A stretch of 64,000 bases of DNA from Stenotrophomonas cyclobalanopsidis (GTDB lineage: Bacteria; Pseudomonadota; Gammaproteobacteria; Xanthomonadales; Xanthomonadaceae). Below are positions 17,740-26,266 of the stretch, piece by piece (the first letter of the stretch is position 1; each line of letters starts with the position of its first letter). The stretch lies in contig NZ_VYKI01000001.1 of NCBI RefSeq assembly GCF_008710035.1, positions 375,513 to 439,512 on the forward strand. The letters are read 5' to 3'. The notes under the pieces were generated by a model. The model saw only the letters and a program-made list of their open reading frames with translations, was not told where the DNA came from and made no database searches. Both the position numbers and the translations under genes were made by a program.

Positions 17740-20481
17740 ATGAAACCCCGGTTGTTGTCGTTGTTGATGTCGTCGTTGCTGTTGTCGCCGCTTGCCGTAC
17801 AGGCCCAGTCCACCCCGCAGGGGGAGGGCACCGATCCCCCGCGCACCCGCGACCTGGATGCGGTCAAGGTCACCGGCTCGCTCATCCCGCGGGCGCAGGT
17901 GGAGGGTCCTTCGCCGGTCACCACCATCACCGCCGAGCAGATCCAGGCACAGGGCTTCACCACCGTGTTCGACGCGCTGCGCTCGCTGCCGGTGTCGAAC
18001 GGCTCCGTGCAGGATTCGCAGGGCACCGGCTTCTACACCCCGGGCGCCAAGACCATCAGCCTGTTCGGCCTGGACCCCAGCTACACCCTCACCCTCATCA
18101 ACGGGCGGCCGATCAACAGCTACCCGCTGGCCTACAACGGCAACACCAGCATCGCCGACATCGCCAACATCCCGTTGGGAATGGTCGAGCGCATCGACGT
18201 GCTCACCGGTGGCCAGTCCTCGGTGTATGGCTCCTCGGCCATTGCCGGCGTGGTCAACATCGTGCTGAAGGACCGCGTGGAAGGCACCCACCTGCGCTAC
18301 CGCGTCGGCGGCTACAGTCAGGGCGGCGGCTCCAGCCAGCGCTTCAGCGCCAGCAGCGGCCAGACCTTCGGCAACCTCGATATCAGCTACGGGCTGGAAT
18401 ACACCAACCAGAAGGCGATCCATGCCTTCGACCGCAGCCGCATCGACAGCGTCAACGACAACCCGACCGGCCCGCAGGATCCTTCGCGCAGCTTCCTGCG
18501 CATGCGCATGGGCCCCAACGCCTACATCGACCCGGGCGCGGCCACCTGCGCGCCCCTGTCGGACCTGTTCGGCGGCAGCACCGTGTACGCGCACCGCGAC
18601 ATCTCTGGTGGCGGCTACTACTGCGGCACGCCTGACAACGTCGGCACCGCGTCGCTGTACAACTCGAGCCAGGACGTCAACGCCACCACCTTCCTGCGCT
18701 ACCACCTCAGCCCGGAGACCGAGCTGTACTCGGACATCCTGTTCGGCTTCGGCCGGCCCACCTACAGCGGTGGCAGTCCGTTCTGGAACAAGACCTTCTA
18801 CAACCAGACCAGCGGCCAGTATGAGCAGTGGCAGCGCATCTACGCGCCGGAGGAGGTCGGCCTGGATGCCAAGGACCAGCGCGTCTACACCCGCTCGCTC
18901 AACATCACCGCGGGCGTGCGCGGTGTGCTCGGCGGCTTCGACTACGACGTCTACGTCAACCGCTCCAGCACCGACGTCACCCGCAAATCCACCGATTTCC
19001 TGGCGAAGAACGGCGTTGACGACTACTACCTGGGGCCGATGCTCGGCTTGCAGGATGGCTACGAGGTCTACGCGCCGGATCTGTCGCGCCTGTACCAACC
19101 GATCAACCGCGAGCAGTACGACAATTTCAGCGGCCTCAATCGTGCCGCATCCAGTGCGTCGCGCACCGCAGTGACCGCGCTGCTGACCGATCGTTCGCTG
19201 TTCACCTTGCCGGCCGGCGACGTCGGCTTCGCGCTGATCGCGCAGGGCCAGCGCGAGAAGTTCTTCAACCAGTCGGCCGATCCCAATGCGGGCGTGCTGT
19301 TCCGCGGGCAGACCGCCGGCACCTCGGCGCAGGGCCAGCGTGACCTGTACGCGCTGGGCGCCGAACTGCAGGTGCCGATCATCGATACGTTCAGCGCCAA
19401 CCTGTCCGGTCGCTACGACAAGTACGCGCTGCAGGGCGGCGGTGGCAACGGCAAGGCCACCTGGAAGCTGGGCCTGGAATACCGGCCGGTCGAATCGCTG
19501 CTGCTGCGCGGCAGCTACGCCACTGCGTTCCGCTCGCCGGACATGTTCTACCTGTTCTCGCGCGAAAGCAGTGGCTACACCACCAACACCGATTTCTACC
19601 AATGCCGGCAGGCCGGGTACACCTCCGACAACTTCGACGAGTGCGACCAGTCCGGCCTCTCGGTGCTGTCCTCCAGCACCGGCAACCGCGACCTGAAGGA
19701 CATCACCGCGCGCACCTTCACCTATGGCGTGGTGTGGTCGACGCTGGACAACGCCTTGACCCTGTCGGTGGACTACAACTCGGTGGTCATCGAGAACGAA
19801 GTACGCATCCTCGGTACCGACAGCATCCTCGACACCGAGGCCAACTGCCGCCTGGGTGTCTCGGAGAACGGGCAGACCCAGTTCGACGTCAACTCGCCCA
19901 CCTGCCAGCAGGTGCTGGGCCAGGTGCAGCGCAAGCCGGCCACCGATCCGCTCAACCCGAATGGCGTGGACAAGGTGTTCTCGTACCCGATCAACATCGC
20001 CAGCCAGCGCCAGAACGGCGTGCAGGCGGCGCTGGACTACCGCTGGGGCACGCAGTCGGTGGGTGATTTCACGGTCAATGCCGGCTACTACCGGCCGCTC
20101 AAGCACACCACCCAGGACAAGGAAGGCGACCCGGTCTACGACCAGCTGTGCTGCGCCAACTCCAATGAACTGCAGTACCGCGCCACCCTGGGCGTGAACT
20201 GGAAGCGCGGGCCGTTCACCGCCAGCGCCTTCGGCATACGCAATGCCCCCACCTGGGACAGCCGCGGCGAGCAGCGCAACATCGGCCCCTGGACCACCTG
20301 GAACGCCACGGTCGGCTACCGCATCAACGACCTGGCCAGCCTGCTGCTGACGGTCAACAACCTGACCGACGAGATGCCGCCGATCGACCGCAGCAACGGC
20401 AACTGGCCGTACTACGACCAGGGCGTCTACAACGCCTTCGGCCGTTCGGCCTTCCTGGAACTGTCGCTGGACTTCCAGTAG
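17740..20481 (+). CDS. TonB-dependent outer-membrane receptor
   Basis: 913 aa, starting at the ATG at 17740 after GGAGAGAGC (an in-frame TTG one codon earlier is disregarded). The signal peptide ends at VQAQ. TonB-box-like LDAVKVTGS is followed by a plug domain (TTITAEQIQAQGFTTVFDALRSLP; LTLINGRP; SVYGSSAIAGVVNIVLK) and a 22-strand barrel ending in the aromatic C-terminus ELSLDFQ. Divergent from the GH92/BSP operon, so probably the uptake component for mannose-containing glycans or glycopeptides. The substrate is inferred from context only. It is followed by a 10-bp GC hairpin. Confidence 0.92.
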   Translation: MKPRLLSLLMSSLLLSPLAVQAQSTPQGEGTDPPRTRDLDAVKVTGSLIPRAQVEGPSPVTTITAEQIQAQGFTTVFDALRSLPVSNGSVQDSQGTGFYTPGAKTISLFGLDPSYTLTLINGRPINSYPLAYNGNTSIADIANIPLGMVERIDVLTGGQSSVYGSSAIAGVVNIVLKDRVEGTHLRYRVGGYSQGGGSSQRFSASSGQTFGNLDISYGLEYTNQKAIHAFDRSRIDSVNDNPTGPQDPSRSFLRMRMGPNAYIDPGAATCAPLSDLFGGSTVYAHRDISGGGYYCGTPDNVGTASLYNSSQDVNATTFLRYHLSPETELYSDILFGFGRPTYSGGSPFWNKTFYNQTSGQYEQWQRIYAPEEVGLDAKDQRVYTRSLNITAGVRGVLGGFDYDVYVNRSSTDVTRKSTDFLAKNGVDDYYLGPMLGLQDGYEVYAPDLSRLYQPINREQYDNFSGLNRAASSASRTAVTALLTDRSLFTLPAGDVGFALIAQGQREKFFNQSADPNAGVLFRGQTAGTSAQGQRDLYALGAELQVPIIDTFSANLSGRYDKYALQGGGGNGKATWKLGLEYRPVESLLLRGSYATAFRSPDMFYLFSRESSGYTTNTDFYQCRQAGYTSDNFDECDQSGLSVLSSSTGNRDLKDITARTFTYGVVWSTLDNALTLSVDYNSVVIENEVRILGTDSILDTEANCRLGVSENGQTQFDVNSPTCQQVLGQVQRKPATDPLNPNGVDKVFSYPINIASQRQNGVQAALDYRWGTQSVGDFTVNAGYYRPLKHTTQDKEGDPVYDQLCCANSNELQYRATLGVNWKRGPFTASAFGIRNAPTWDSRGEQRNIGPWTTWNATVGYRINDLASLLLTVNNLTDEMPPIDRSNGNWPYYDQGVYNAFGRSAFLELSLDFQ

Positions 20482-20488
20482 GGCCGCT

Positions 20489-20512
20489 GGCCCCCGGGTA
20501 CGCCCGGGGGCC
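20489..20512 (+). terminator. Terminator hairpin after TonB receptor
   Basis: Perfect 10-bp stem GGCCCCCGGG / CCCGGGGGCC with a 4-nt loop, followed by TT. Confidence 0.7.
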
Positions 20513-20591
20513 TTGAACGGGCAGGGGGGCGGCCGGACCGCCCCAAGGTGCTAGAATCGCAGGCCTCGCAATCCGTTCATCGACACCCGCC

Positions 20592-20789
20592 ATGAGCCAT
20601 ACCGCCACCGCGCCCGCCAACGCCGAAAAGCGCTACACCGTGCACCGCAGCGACCTGCCGCTGAGCTGCCCGACCCCGGAAATGGCGCTGTGGAACTCGC
20701 ATCCGCGCGTGTACCTGCCGATCGAAGATGAGCCCAACGGCGAGGCGAAGTGCCCGTACTGTGGTTCCACCTTCGTGCTGGCCGACTAA
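20592..20789 (+). CDS. Zinc-finger (zf-CHCC/NDUFS6-like) small protein
   Basis: 65 aa. The C-terminal half has LSCPTPEMALWNSHPRVYLP followed by KCPYCGSTF, giving a C-x(n)-H-x(n)-C-x2-C zinc site as in the zf-CHCC family related to complex I subunit NDUFS6. Cytoplasmic. 12 bp upstream of the GT4 glycosyltransferase and likely co-transcribed with it. The exact role in bacteria is not established. Confidence 0.85.
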   Translation: MSHTATAPANAEKRYTVHRSDLPLSCPTPEMALWNSHPRVYLPIEDEPNGEAKCPYCGSTFVLAD

Positions 20790-20801
20790 GCAGGCACCTC
20801 G

Positions 20802-21917
20802 ATGCGCCGACTGACCGTGGTGCAGTTGCTGCCGGCGCTGCACTCCGGTGGCGTCGAGCGCTCCACCCTGGAAATCGCTGCAGCCCTGGCCGCCGCCGGC
20901 CATCGCGCGCTGGTGGTGTCCGCCGGTGGCCGCCTGGTGAAGCCGCTGCTGGACAGCGGTGCCGAGCACCTCACCCTCGATATCGGCCGCAAATCGCTGC
21001 TGACCCTGCGCCACCTGCCTACCCTGCGGCGGTTGTTCGCCGAGGTCGGCGCGGACATCGTGCATGCGCGCTCGCGCCTGCCGGCGTGGCTGGGCCTGTA
21101 CGCGATCCGCGCGATGCCGGCCGCGCAGCGCCCGCACTGGGTGACCACCGTGCACGGCCTGAACTCGCCCAGCCGCTACAGCGCGGTGATGACCAGTGGT
21201 GAGCGCGTCATCTGCGTTTCCAACACGGTGCGCGACTACGTGCGCCAGCATTACCCGACGGTGCCGGAACAGCGCCTGCAGGTCATTCCGCGCGGCGTCG
21301 ATGTCAGCCAGTTCCCCCGCGTGGCCCGTGCCGACCGTCGGCCGCGGCTGGCGCTGGCCGCCGATTACCCGTGGCTGGCCCAGGTCGACGGCCCGCTGCT
21401 GCTGCTGCCGGGCCGTGGCACCCGCCTGAAGGGCCATGCGCACGCACTGCAGCTGCTGGCCGATGTGCGCGCTGCCGGCGTGCCGGCACAGCTGTGGATG
21501 CTGGGCACCGACGAGCCCGGCCGCGAAAGCTACGTGGCCGAGCTGCGGCGCCGGGCGGCCGCGCTGGGCGTGGCCGAGGCGGTGCAGATCAGCACCCCGA
21601 CCGCGCGCATCGCCCAGGCCTATGCGGCCAGCGATCTGGTCCTGCAGCTGTCGGACAAGCCCGAGGCGTTCGGCCGTACCGTGGTCGAGGCGCTGTCGGT
21701 CGGTCGCCCGGTGCTGGGCTGGGACCATGGTGGCGTGGGCGAACTGCTGCAGCAGCTGCAGCCGGCCGGCGCCGTGCCGCTGGGCGATGCAGGGGCGCTG
21801 GGTGAACGTGCGCTGGCCCTGCTGGCGCAGCCACCGTCCTTGCCGAGCCGTATCCCGTTTACCCTGCAGACCATGCAGCGCGACACCCTCCGCCTCTATG
21901 CCGACCTTGCACGCTGA
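20802..21917 (+). CDS. GT4-family glycosyltransferase (LPS/core)
   Basis: 371 aa, GT-B fold. The N-terminus LLPALHSGGVERSTLEIAAALAAAGH is the classic GT4 acceptor-side loop. The C-terminal donor domain has LLPGRGTRLKGH and the E-x7-E motif in KPEAFGRTVVEALSVGRPVLGWDHGG. No membrane segment, so it is probably peripheral on the inner face of the cytoplasmic membrane. It overlaps the next gene, an O-antigen-ligase-like protein, by 20 bp. With waaA and lpxL close by, a role in lipopolysaccharide core or O-chain assembly is likely. Donor sugar unknown. Confidence 0.85.
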   Translation: MRRLTVVQLLPALHSGGVERSTLEIAAALAAAGHRALVVSAGGRLVKPLLDSGAEHLTLDIGRKSLLTLRHLPTLRRLFAEVGADIVHARSRLPAWLGLYAIRAMPAAQRPHWVTTVHGLNSPSRYSAVMTSGERVICVSNTVRDYVRQHYPTVPEQRLQVIPRGVDVSQFPRVARADRRPRLALAADYPWLAQVDGPLLLLPGRGTRLKGHAHALQLLADVRAAGVPAQLWMLGTDEPGRESYVAELRRRAAALGVAEAVQISTPTARIAQAYAASDLVLQLSDKPEAFGRTVVEALSVGRPVLGWDHGGVGELLQQLQPAGAVPLGDAGALGERALALLAQPPSLPSRIPFTLQTMQRDTLRLYADLAR

Positions 21918-23220
21918 CGCCGCACCCATCGCGGGTGACGAGCGCGCCGGGCGCTGGGCGCCGTGGTGGGTGCTGGCCTACGTGGCCCTGTGGCCGTTGC
22001 CGGGCATCGCCGAAACCGTGCTCGGCCTCGGCGCGGTGTATGCCGCGGTGCGCATGATCATGCGCCGCCTGCAGCGCCGGCCGCACCTGCTGACACCCGC
22101 CGCGTGGGCGCTGACCTCGATCCTGTTCCTCGGTTACTGGCTGCCGCAGGCGTTCTCCGCGTTCGATGCGATCGACCCGGCGGCGTCGTGGACCAAGGCG
22201 GCCGCCGGCCTGCGCTACCTGCCCTTCATGTGGCTGGTGGCGATCGCCGTGGCCACCCCGCAGCGGCGCCGCCTGATCTTCGGTGGCCTGGCGCTGATCA
22301 CCGCCCTGTGGACGCTGGATGCATTGGTGCAGGCAGTGGCGGGCACCAGCCCGTGGTTCTGGTCGCTGCAGCAACTGAAGCTCGTCGTCAGCGGCCATGC
22401 ACTGTGCCCGGCCGAGGAAATGGCTTTGGCTGACCGCCTCAGCGGTCCGCTGGGGCCCTGCAATCTCAAGTTCGGGCAGGTCCTGGCCAGCCTCTCGCCG
22501 TTCCTGCTGCTCCCCGCCGCACGCCGCTTCGGCACGCCGGGCTGGCTGCTCGCCGGCGCTGCGATGGCCATCGTGCTGCTGCTGGCCGGTTCGCGCGCGT
22601 CGTGGATCACCTTCGCGGTGATCGTGGCCTACAGCGGCGTGCGCCAGCTTGGTTGGAAACGGCTGGGCCTGCTGGCGGTGGTCGGCCTGCTGGCCGCGGC
22701 GGCACTGACCGCCAGCGTGCCGCAGCTGCGCGAGCGCGTGGCGCGCACCGCGATGGCCTGGGACGGCGGCACCGAGGGCGTCGACCAGGCGCTGTCCGGG
22801 CGCGGGCGCATCTGGAGTGCGGCCGGTTGCATGATTGCCGGGCACCCGATCAACGGCGTGGGCGCACGCGGCTTCCGCGATGCGTACCCGCAGTGCGTCG
22901 GTGACGATGGGCCCGCGGTGTGGGGCGCCGAACCGGCGCTGCACGCACACCAGATCGTGCTGGAAATCCTCGCCGAAACCGGCGTGCTGGGCCTGCTGCT
23001 GTGGCTGGCCGCCGTCGCCCAGGCATGGCGCGCCTGGCGCTTCGCACCGCCCGCGGCCCGTGACCGCGCGCGCCCGGCAATGCTGGCCCTGGCCGCCACC
23101 GTGTTCCCGCTCAACACCCACCTCGCGTTCTATTCCACGTTCTGGGGCGGGGTGACGGTGTTGTTGGCGGCGTTGTTCGTCGGCACCCTGCTGGCCCGCG
23201 AACCGGAGGCGTTGCAGTAG
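21898..23220 (+). CDS. waaL: O-antigen ligase family membrane protein
   Basis: 440 aa from the ATG at 21898, overlapping the GT4 gene by 20 bp. About 10-12 membrane helices. The Wzy_C/ligase signatures are GSRASWITF and, in the large periplasmic loop, SGRGRIWSAAG, then HAHQIVLEILAETGVLGLLLWL with the conserved His. Members join O-antigen to lipid A-core in the periplasm or polymerise glycans; the sequence alone does not distinguish ligase from polymerase. Its stop codon TAG is the last three bases of the GTAG that starts a REP at 23217. Confidence 0.8.
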   Translation: MPTLHADAAPIAGDERAGRWAPWWVLAYVALWPLPGIAETVLGLGAVYAAVRMIMRRLQRRPHLLTPAAWALTSILFLGYWLPQAFSAFDAIDPAASWTKAAAGLRYLPFMWLVAIAVATPQRRRLIFGGLALITALWTLDALVQAVAGTSPWFWSLQQLKLVVSGHALCPAEEMALADRLSGPLGPCNLKFGQVLASLSPFLLLPAARRFGTPGWLLAGAAMAIVLLLAGSRASWITFAVIVAYSGVRQLGWKRLGLLAVVGLLAAAALTASVPQLRERVARTAMAWDGGTEGVDQALSGRGRIWSAAGCMIAGHPINGVGARGFRDAYPQCVGDDGPAVWGAEPALHAHQIVLEILAETGVLGLLLWLAAVAQAWRAWRFAPPAARDRARPAMLALAATVFPLNTHLAFYSTFWGGVTVLLAALFVGTLLAREPEALQ

Positions 23221-23240
23221 ATCCACGCCATGCGTGGATG
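23217..23240 (+). repeat. GTAG-headed REP upstream of RAYT
   Basis: GTAG plus the stem ATCCACGC-CAT-GCGTGGAT. It overlaps and provides the stop codon of the O-antigen ligase gene. The same core occurs at 23754, 27577, 27623, in the 35-kb array and at 48529. Confidence 0.9.
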
Positions 23241-23310
23241 GAGCTTTCCCGACACCAGTAAGGGCAACCCCCCAATACCGACGCTCGCGTGCCTATCGCA
23301 CGCTGGCGCC

Positions 23311-23757
23311 ATGGCCAGCCCAAAACTCCGCTACGGTCGCCACTCCTGCACCGGCATCGTGTACTCGTTGACCACGACCACCCTTGGCCGTGAGCCCTTC
23401 TTCTCCGATGCCGCCAACGTCGCGGTGCTGGTCGACGCCCTGCGTTTCGTCGAGCGCGCCGGCATCAGCCACAGCCTTGCCTGGGTGGTCATGCCCCATC
23501 TGCATTGGCTGATGGAACTGCAGCAAGGCACGCTCGCCGAATGCATGTCCCTGCTCAAATCCCGCAGCAGCCGCCTGCTGAACCAGCAGCTGGGCCGACG
23601 CGGTGCGGTGTGGCAGCACGGGTACCACGATCACGCGGTGCGCACCGACGAGTCATTGCACGAGAAGGCGATGTACATCATGGCCAACCCGATCCGCGCC
23701 GGGTTGGCCGGCGAGGTGGGGGAGTACCCCTATGCGTGGTGCCGGTGGCCGCTGTAG
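23311..23757 (+). CDS. REP-associated tyrosine transposase (RAYT)
   Basis: 148 aa, Y1-type HUH single-strand endonuclease of the TnpA_REP/IS200-like family. RYGRHSCTGIVYSLTTTT opens the fold. VMPHLHWLM carries the metal-binding H-x-H. WQHGYHDHAVR and MYIMANPIRAGL are typical, and the Tyr of the latter is the probable nucleophile by family analogy. The start at 23311 removes a non-conserved N-terminal extension reaching 23230. The gene is flanked by REPs of the ATCCACGC type at 23217 and 23754, its likely substrates. RAYTs are thought to spread REPs. Inserted between the O-antigen ligase and lpxL. Confidence 0.9.
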   Translation: MASPKLRYGRHSCTGIVYSLTTTTLGREPFFSDAANVAVLVDALRFVERAGISHSLAWVVMPHLHWLMELQQGTLAECMSLLKSRSSRLLNQQLGRRGAVWQHGYHDHAVRTDESLHEKAMYIMANPIRAGLAGEVGEYPYAWCRWPL

Positions 23758-23780
23758 ATCCACGCATGGCGTGAATCTAC
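23754..23780. repeat. Double-ended REP between RAYT and lpxL
   Basis: GTAG ... CTAC palindrome with ATCCACGC / GCGTGAAT arms (one mismatch). The left GTAG contains the TAG stop of the RAYT. The right CTAC contains, on the complement, the TAG stop of lpxL. One REP thus ends two convergent genes. Confidence 0.9.
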
Positions 23781-24694
23781 TTGTAGAAATCGCTGCGGCC
23801 GCCGGGCTGGCGCTTGAACCGCCGATGGATCCACAGGTACTGGTCCGGGGCCTCGCGCACCATCTGTTCGATGGCCTGGTTGACCCGCGTGGTATCGGCT
23901 TCCACGTCCTCGCTGGGGAAGTTCTCCAGCGGCGCGCCGATCCTCAGGAAGTACTTTCCGCCTTCGCGGCGGTGGAAGTAGGGAATGACCGCGCAGCCGG
24001 TCATCCGCGCCAGCTGGTGGGTGGCGGTGATGGTAGCGGCGGTGTGGCCGAAGAACGGCACGAACACGGTGTCCTTGCCGCGCATGTCCTGGTCTGGCGC
24101 GTACCACAGGAAGCCGCCCTTCTTCAGGTGGCGCACGGTGGCACGGATGTCCTCGTTGGCATACATCGCCTTGGCGTAGCGCAGCCGGCCGAACTTCACC
24201 GCCCACTCGTACACCGGGTTCTTGTGCTTGCGGTACATGCCCGACAGGTCGACGTGGTCGCACAGCAGGCGGCCGCACATCTCCAGGGTCATGAAATGGC
24301 CCGACACCAGCAGCACGCCGCGGCCTTCGGCCTGCATCTGCTTCAGGTGCTCCAGGCCTTCAATCTGTACCTGCGGGCGGATGCTGTCGATGCTGCCCCA
24401 CCACGAACGCGCGCATTCGAAGATGCCCACGCCGAGGGCGTCGAAGCTGTCGCGCACCAGGCGGTTGCGCCAGGCCTCGTCCTTCTCGGGGAAGCACAGC
24501 TTGAGGTTGACCTCGGCGGCACGGCGGCGGCTGCCAAGCGTGCGCCAGGTGATCCAGCCGACGCCGCGGCCGAGCGCGCGCTGCAGCATCCAGGGCAGCC
24601 GGGCGATGCCGAACGCGGCGAACATGGCCGCGAACATCGGCCAGTTGCGGGGATCGGCCAGGGACGGGCGGACGGCGGTAGAGGCATCGGACAT
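23777..24694 (-). CDS. lpxL: Kdo2-lipid IVA lauroyl/acyltransferase (LpxL/HtrB family)
   Basis: 305 aa, inner-membrane acyltransferase that adds a secondary acyl chain to lipid A. One N-terminal hydrophobic segment (FAAMFAAFGIARLPWML) is followed by the H-x4-D/E catalytic motif in VSGHFMTLEMCG near residue 145. GMYRKHKNP, ADQDMRGKDTVFVPFFG-like PDQDMRGKDTVFVPFFG and LWIHRRFKRQP are conserved LpxL blocks. Convergent with the RAYT and divergent from waaA, with only 60 bp between the two start codons. Its stop is embedded in a REP. Confidence 0.92.
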   Translation of the reverse strand: MSDASTAVRPSLADPRNWPMFAAMFAAFGIARLPWMLQRALGRGVGWITWRTLGSRRRAAEVNLKLCFPEKDEAWRNRLVRDSFDALGVGIFECARSWWGSIDSIRPQVQIEGLEHLKQMQAEGRGVLLVSGHFMTLEMCGRLLCDHVDLSGMYRKHKNPVYEWAVKFGRLRYAKAMYANEDIRATVRHLKKGGFLWYAPDQDMRGKDTVFVPFFGHTAATITATHQLARMTGCAVIPYFHRREGGKYFLRIGAPLENFPSEDVEADTTRVNQAIEQMVREAPDQYLWIHRRFKRQPGGRSDFYK

Positions 24695-24754
24695 GCCGCC
24701 ATTCTACCAACCCCGCCGCGTGTCTTTCCCGGGGGGCTCCCGTATCCTTGCTGC

Positions 24755-26053
24755 ATGCGTAAAGACCCTGTCGAATGGATCCTGCGCGGCCTGTACTCGG
24801 CCGTGCTCTACATCCTGCTGCCGATCACCGTGTACCACCTGGTGTGGCGCGGCTTCCGGGTCCGTGAATACTTCCGGCGCTGGGATGAACGCTATGCGTC
24901 CTACCCGCAGCCGACCGGCCAGCCGCGGGTCTGGCTGCACGCGGTCTCGGTGGGCGAGGTCAACGCCGCCGCGCCGCTGGTCAACGCCCTGCGCGAGCAG
25001 CGGCCGGACATCCGCTGGGTCATCACCACCATCACCCCGACCGGTTCGGAACGGGTGCGCGCGCTGTGGGGCGACGCGCTGGACCACGTCTACCTGCCGT
25101 ATGACGTACCGGGCAGCGTCAACCGCTTCCTCGGCCACTTCCAGCCCAGCCTGGCCCTGATCCTGGAAACCGAACTGTGGCCGAACATGCTGTTCGGCTG
25201 CCGTGACCGCCGCATCCCGGTCTACATCCTCAACGCCCGCCTGTCGGCCCGCTCGCTGCGTGGCTACCGGGTGCTGGCCGCGCTCATCCGCCGCGCGCTG
25301 CGCACCGTCACCTGCGTGGCCGCACAGTCGGAAGATGATGCGGCGCGCTTCGTGCAGCTCGGCGCGGCGCCGGAGCAGGTACAGGCGCTGGGCAACCTGA
25401 AGTTCGACATCGCCACGCCGGACGTGCGGCCGTTCGTGGCCCAGTTCCATGCGCAGGTGCCGGCTTCGCGTCCGGTGTGGATCGCTGCCAGCACCCACGA
25501 TGGCGAAGAGCAGGCGGTGATCGACCTGCATCGGCGCCTGCGCGAGCGCCATCCGGACCTGCTGCTGCTGTGGGCACCACGCCATCCCGAGCGATTCCCG
25601 AAGGTCGAGGCTCTGGCCCGCGAGCAGGGCTGGAGCGTGGCCACGCGCCGTGCGCAGCAGTGGCCGATGGCGGGCACCGAAGTGTTCGTCATCGATACGC
25701 TGGGCGAACTGATGCCGTTCTATGGCTGCGCGCAGGTCGCCTTCGTCGGCGGCAGCCTGCAGGCCATCGGCGGGCACAACCTGCTGGAACCGGCAGCGAT
25801 GGGCACGGCTGCGGTGACCGGTCCGCACCTGCATAATTTCTCAGAGATCTCGCGGCGCATGCGCGAGGCCGGGGCGCTGCTGATCGGCGAGGACGTGCAG
25901 GCGGTGGGCGATCTGCTGCAGCACCTGCTGGACGACGCGCAGGCCCGCGAGGACATGGCGCGGGTCGGTTGCACGCTGGTGAGCAACGGCCGCGGGGCCC
26001 TGCAGCGCACGCTGGCGCTGGTCGCGCCGCACCTGCCGCCGCCGCGCGGCTAA
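24755..26053 (+). CDS. waaA: 3-deoxy-D-manno-octulosonic acid transferase
   Basis: 432 aa, GT30. The N-terminal membrane anchor (LYSAVLYILLPITVYHLVW) is followed by WLHAVSVGEVNAAAPLV with the catalytic Glu, then LETELWPNML, SVGGSL-like FVGGSLQAIGGHNLLEPAA and GPHLHNFSEI. It transfers Kdo from CMP-Kdo to lipid IVA on the cytoplasmic face of the inner membrane, immediately before the LpxL step encoded divergently next to it. Full length. Confidence 0.95.
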   Translation: MRKDPVEWILRGLYSAVLYILLPITVYHLVWRGFRVREYFRRWDERYASYPQPTGQPRVWLHAVSVGEVNAAAPLVNALREQRPDIRWVITTITPTGSERVRALWGDALDHVYLPYDVPGSVNRFLGHFQPSLALILETELWPNMLFGCRDRRIPVYILNARLSARSLRGYRVLAALIRRALRTVTCVAAQSEDDAARFVQLGAAPEQVQALGNLKFDIATPDVRPFVAQFHAQVPASRPVWIAASTHDGEEQAVIDLHRRLRERHPDLLLLWAPRHPERFPKVEALAREQGWSVATRRAQQWPMAGTEVFVIDTLGELMPFYGCAQVAFVGGSLQAIGGHNLLEPAAMGTAAVTGPHLHNFSEISRRMREAGALLIGEDVQAVGDLLQHLLDDAQAREDMARVGCTLVSNGRGALQRTLALVAPHLPPPRG

Positions 26054-26266
26054 GACAGGCGCACGGTGCCGTGCCGGCACTGTCGCGTTCAACAGATTCA
26101 AGCCTGCTTGACACCCGCCGCGCTGTCGTAGTCGGACCGCCATGCATCGTCGCCCCGTGGCTGCCATCACAACGCGGCACACGTTCGGCCGATTCTGATT
26201 CCGTCCCTTGGTCCGTGCTGCCAGCCTGATGTCCATCACGCTTGGATGGCATCAAGGGAGCTTGCG

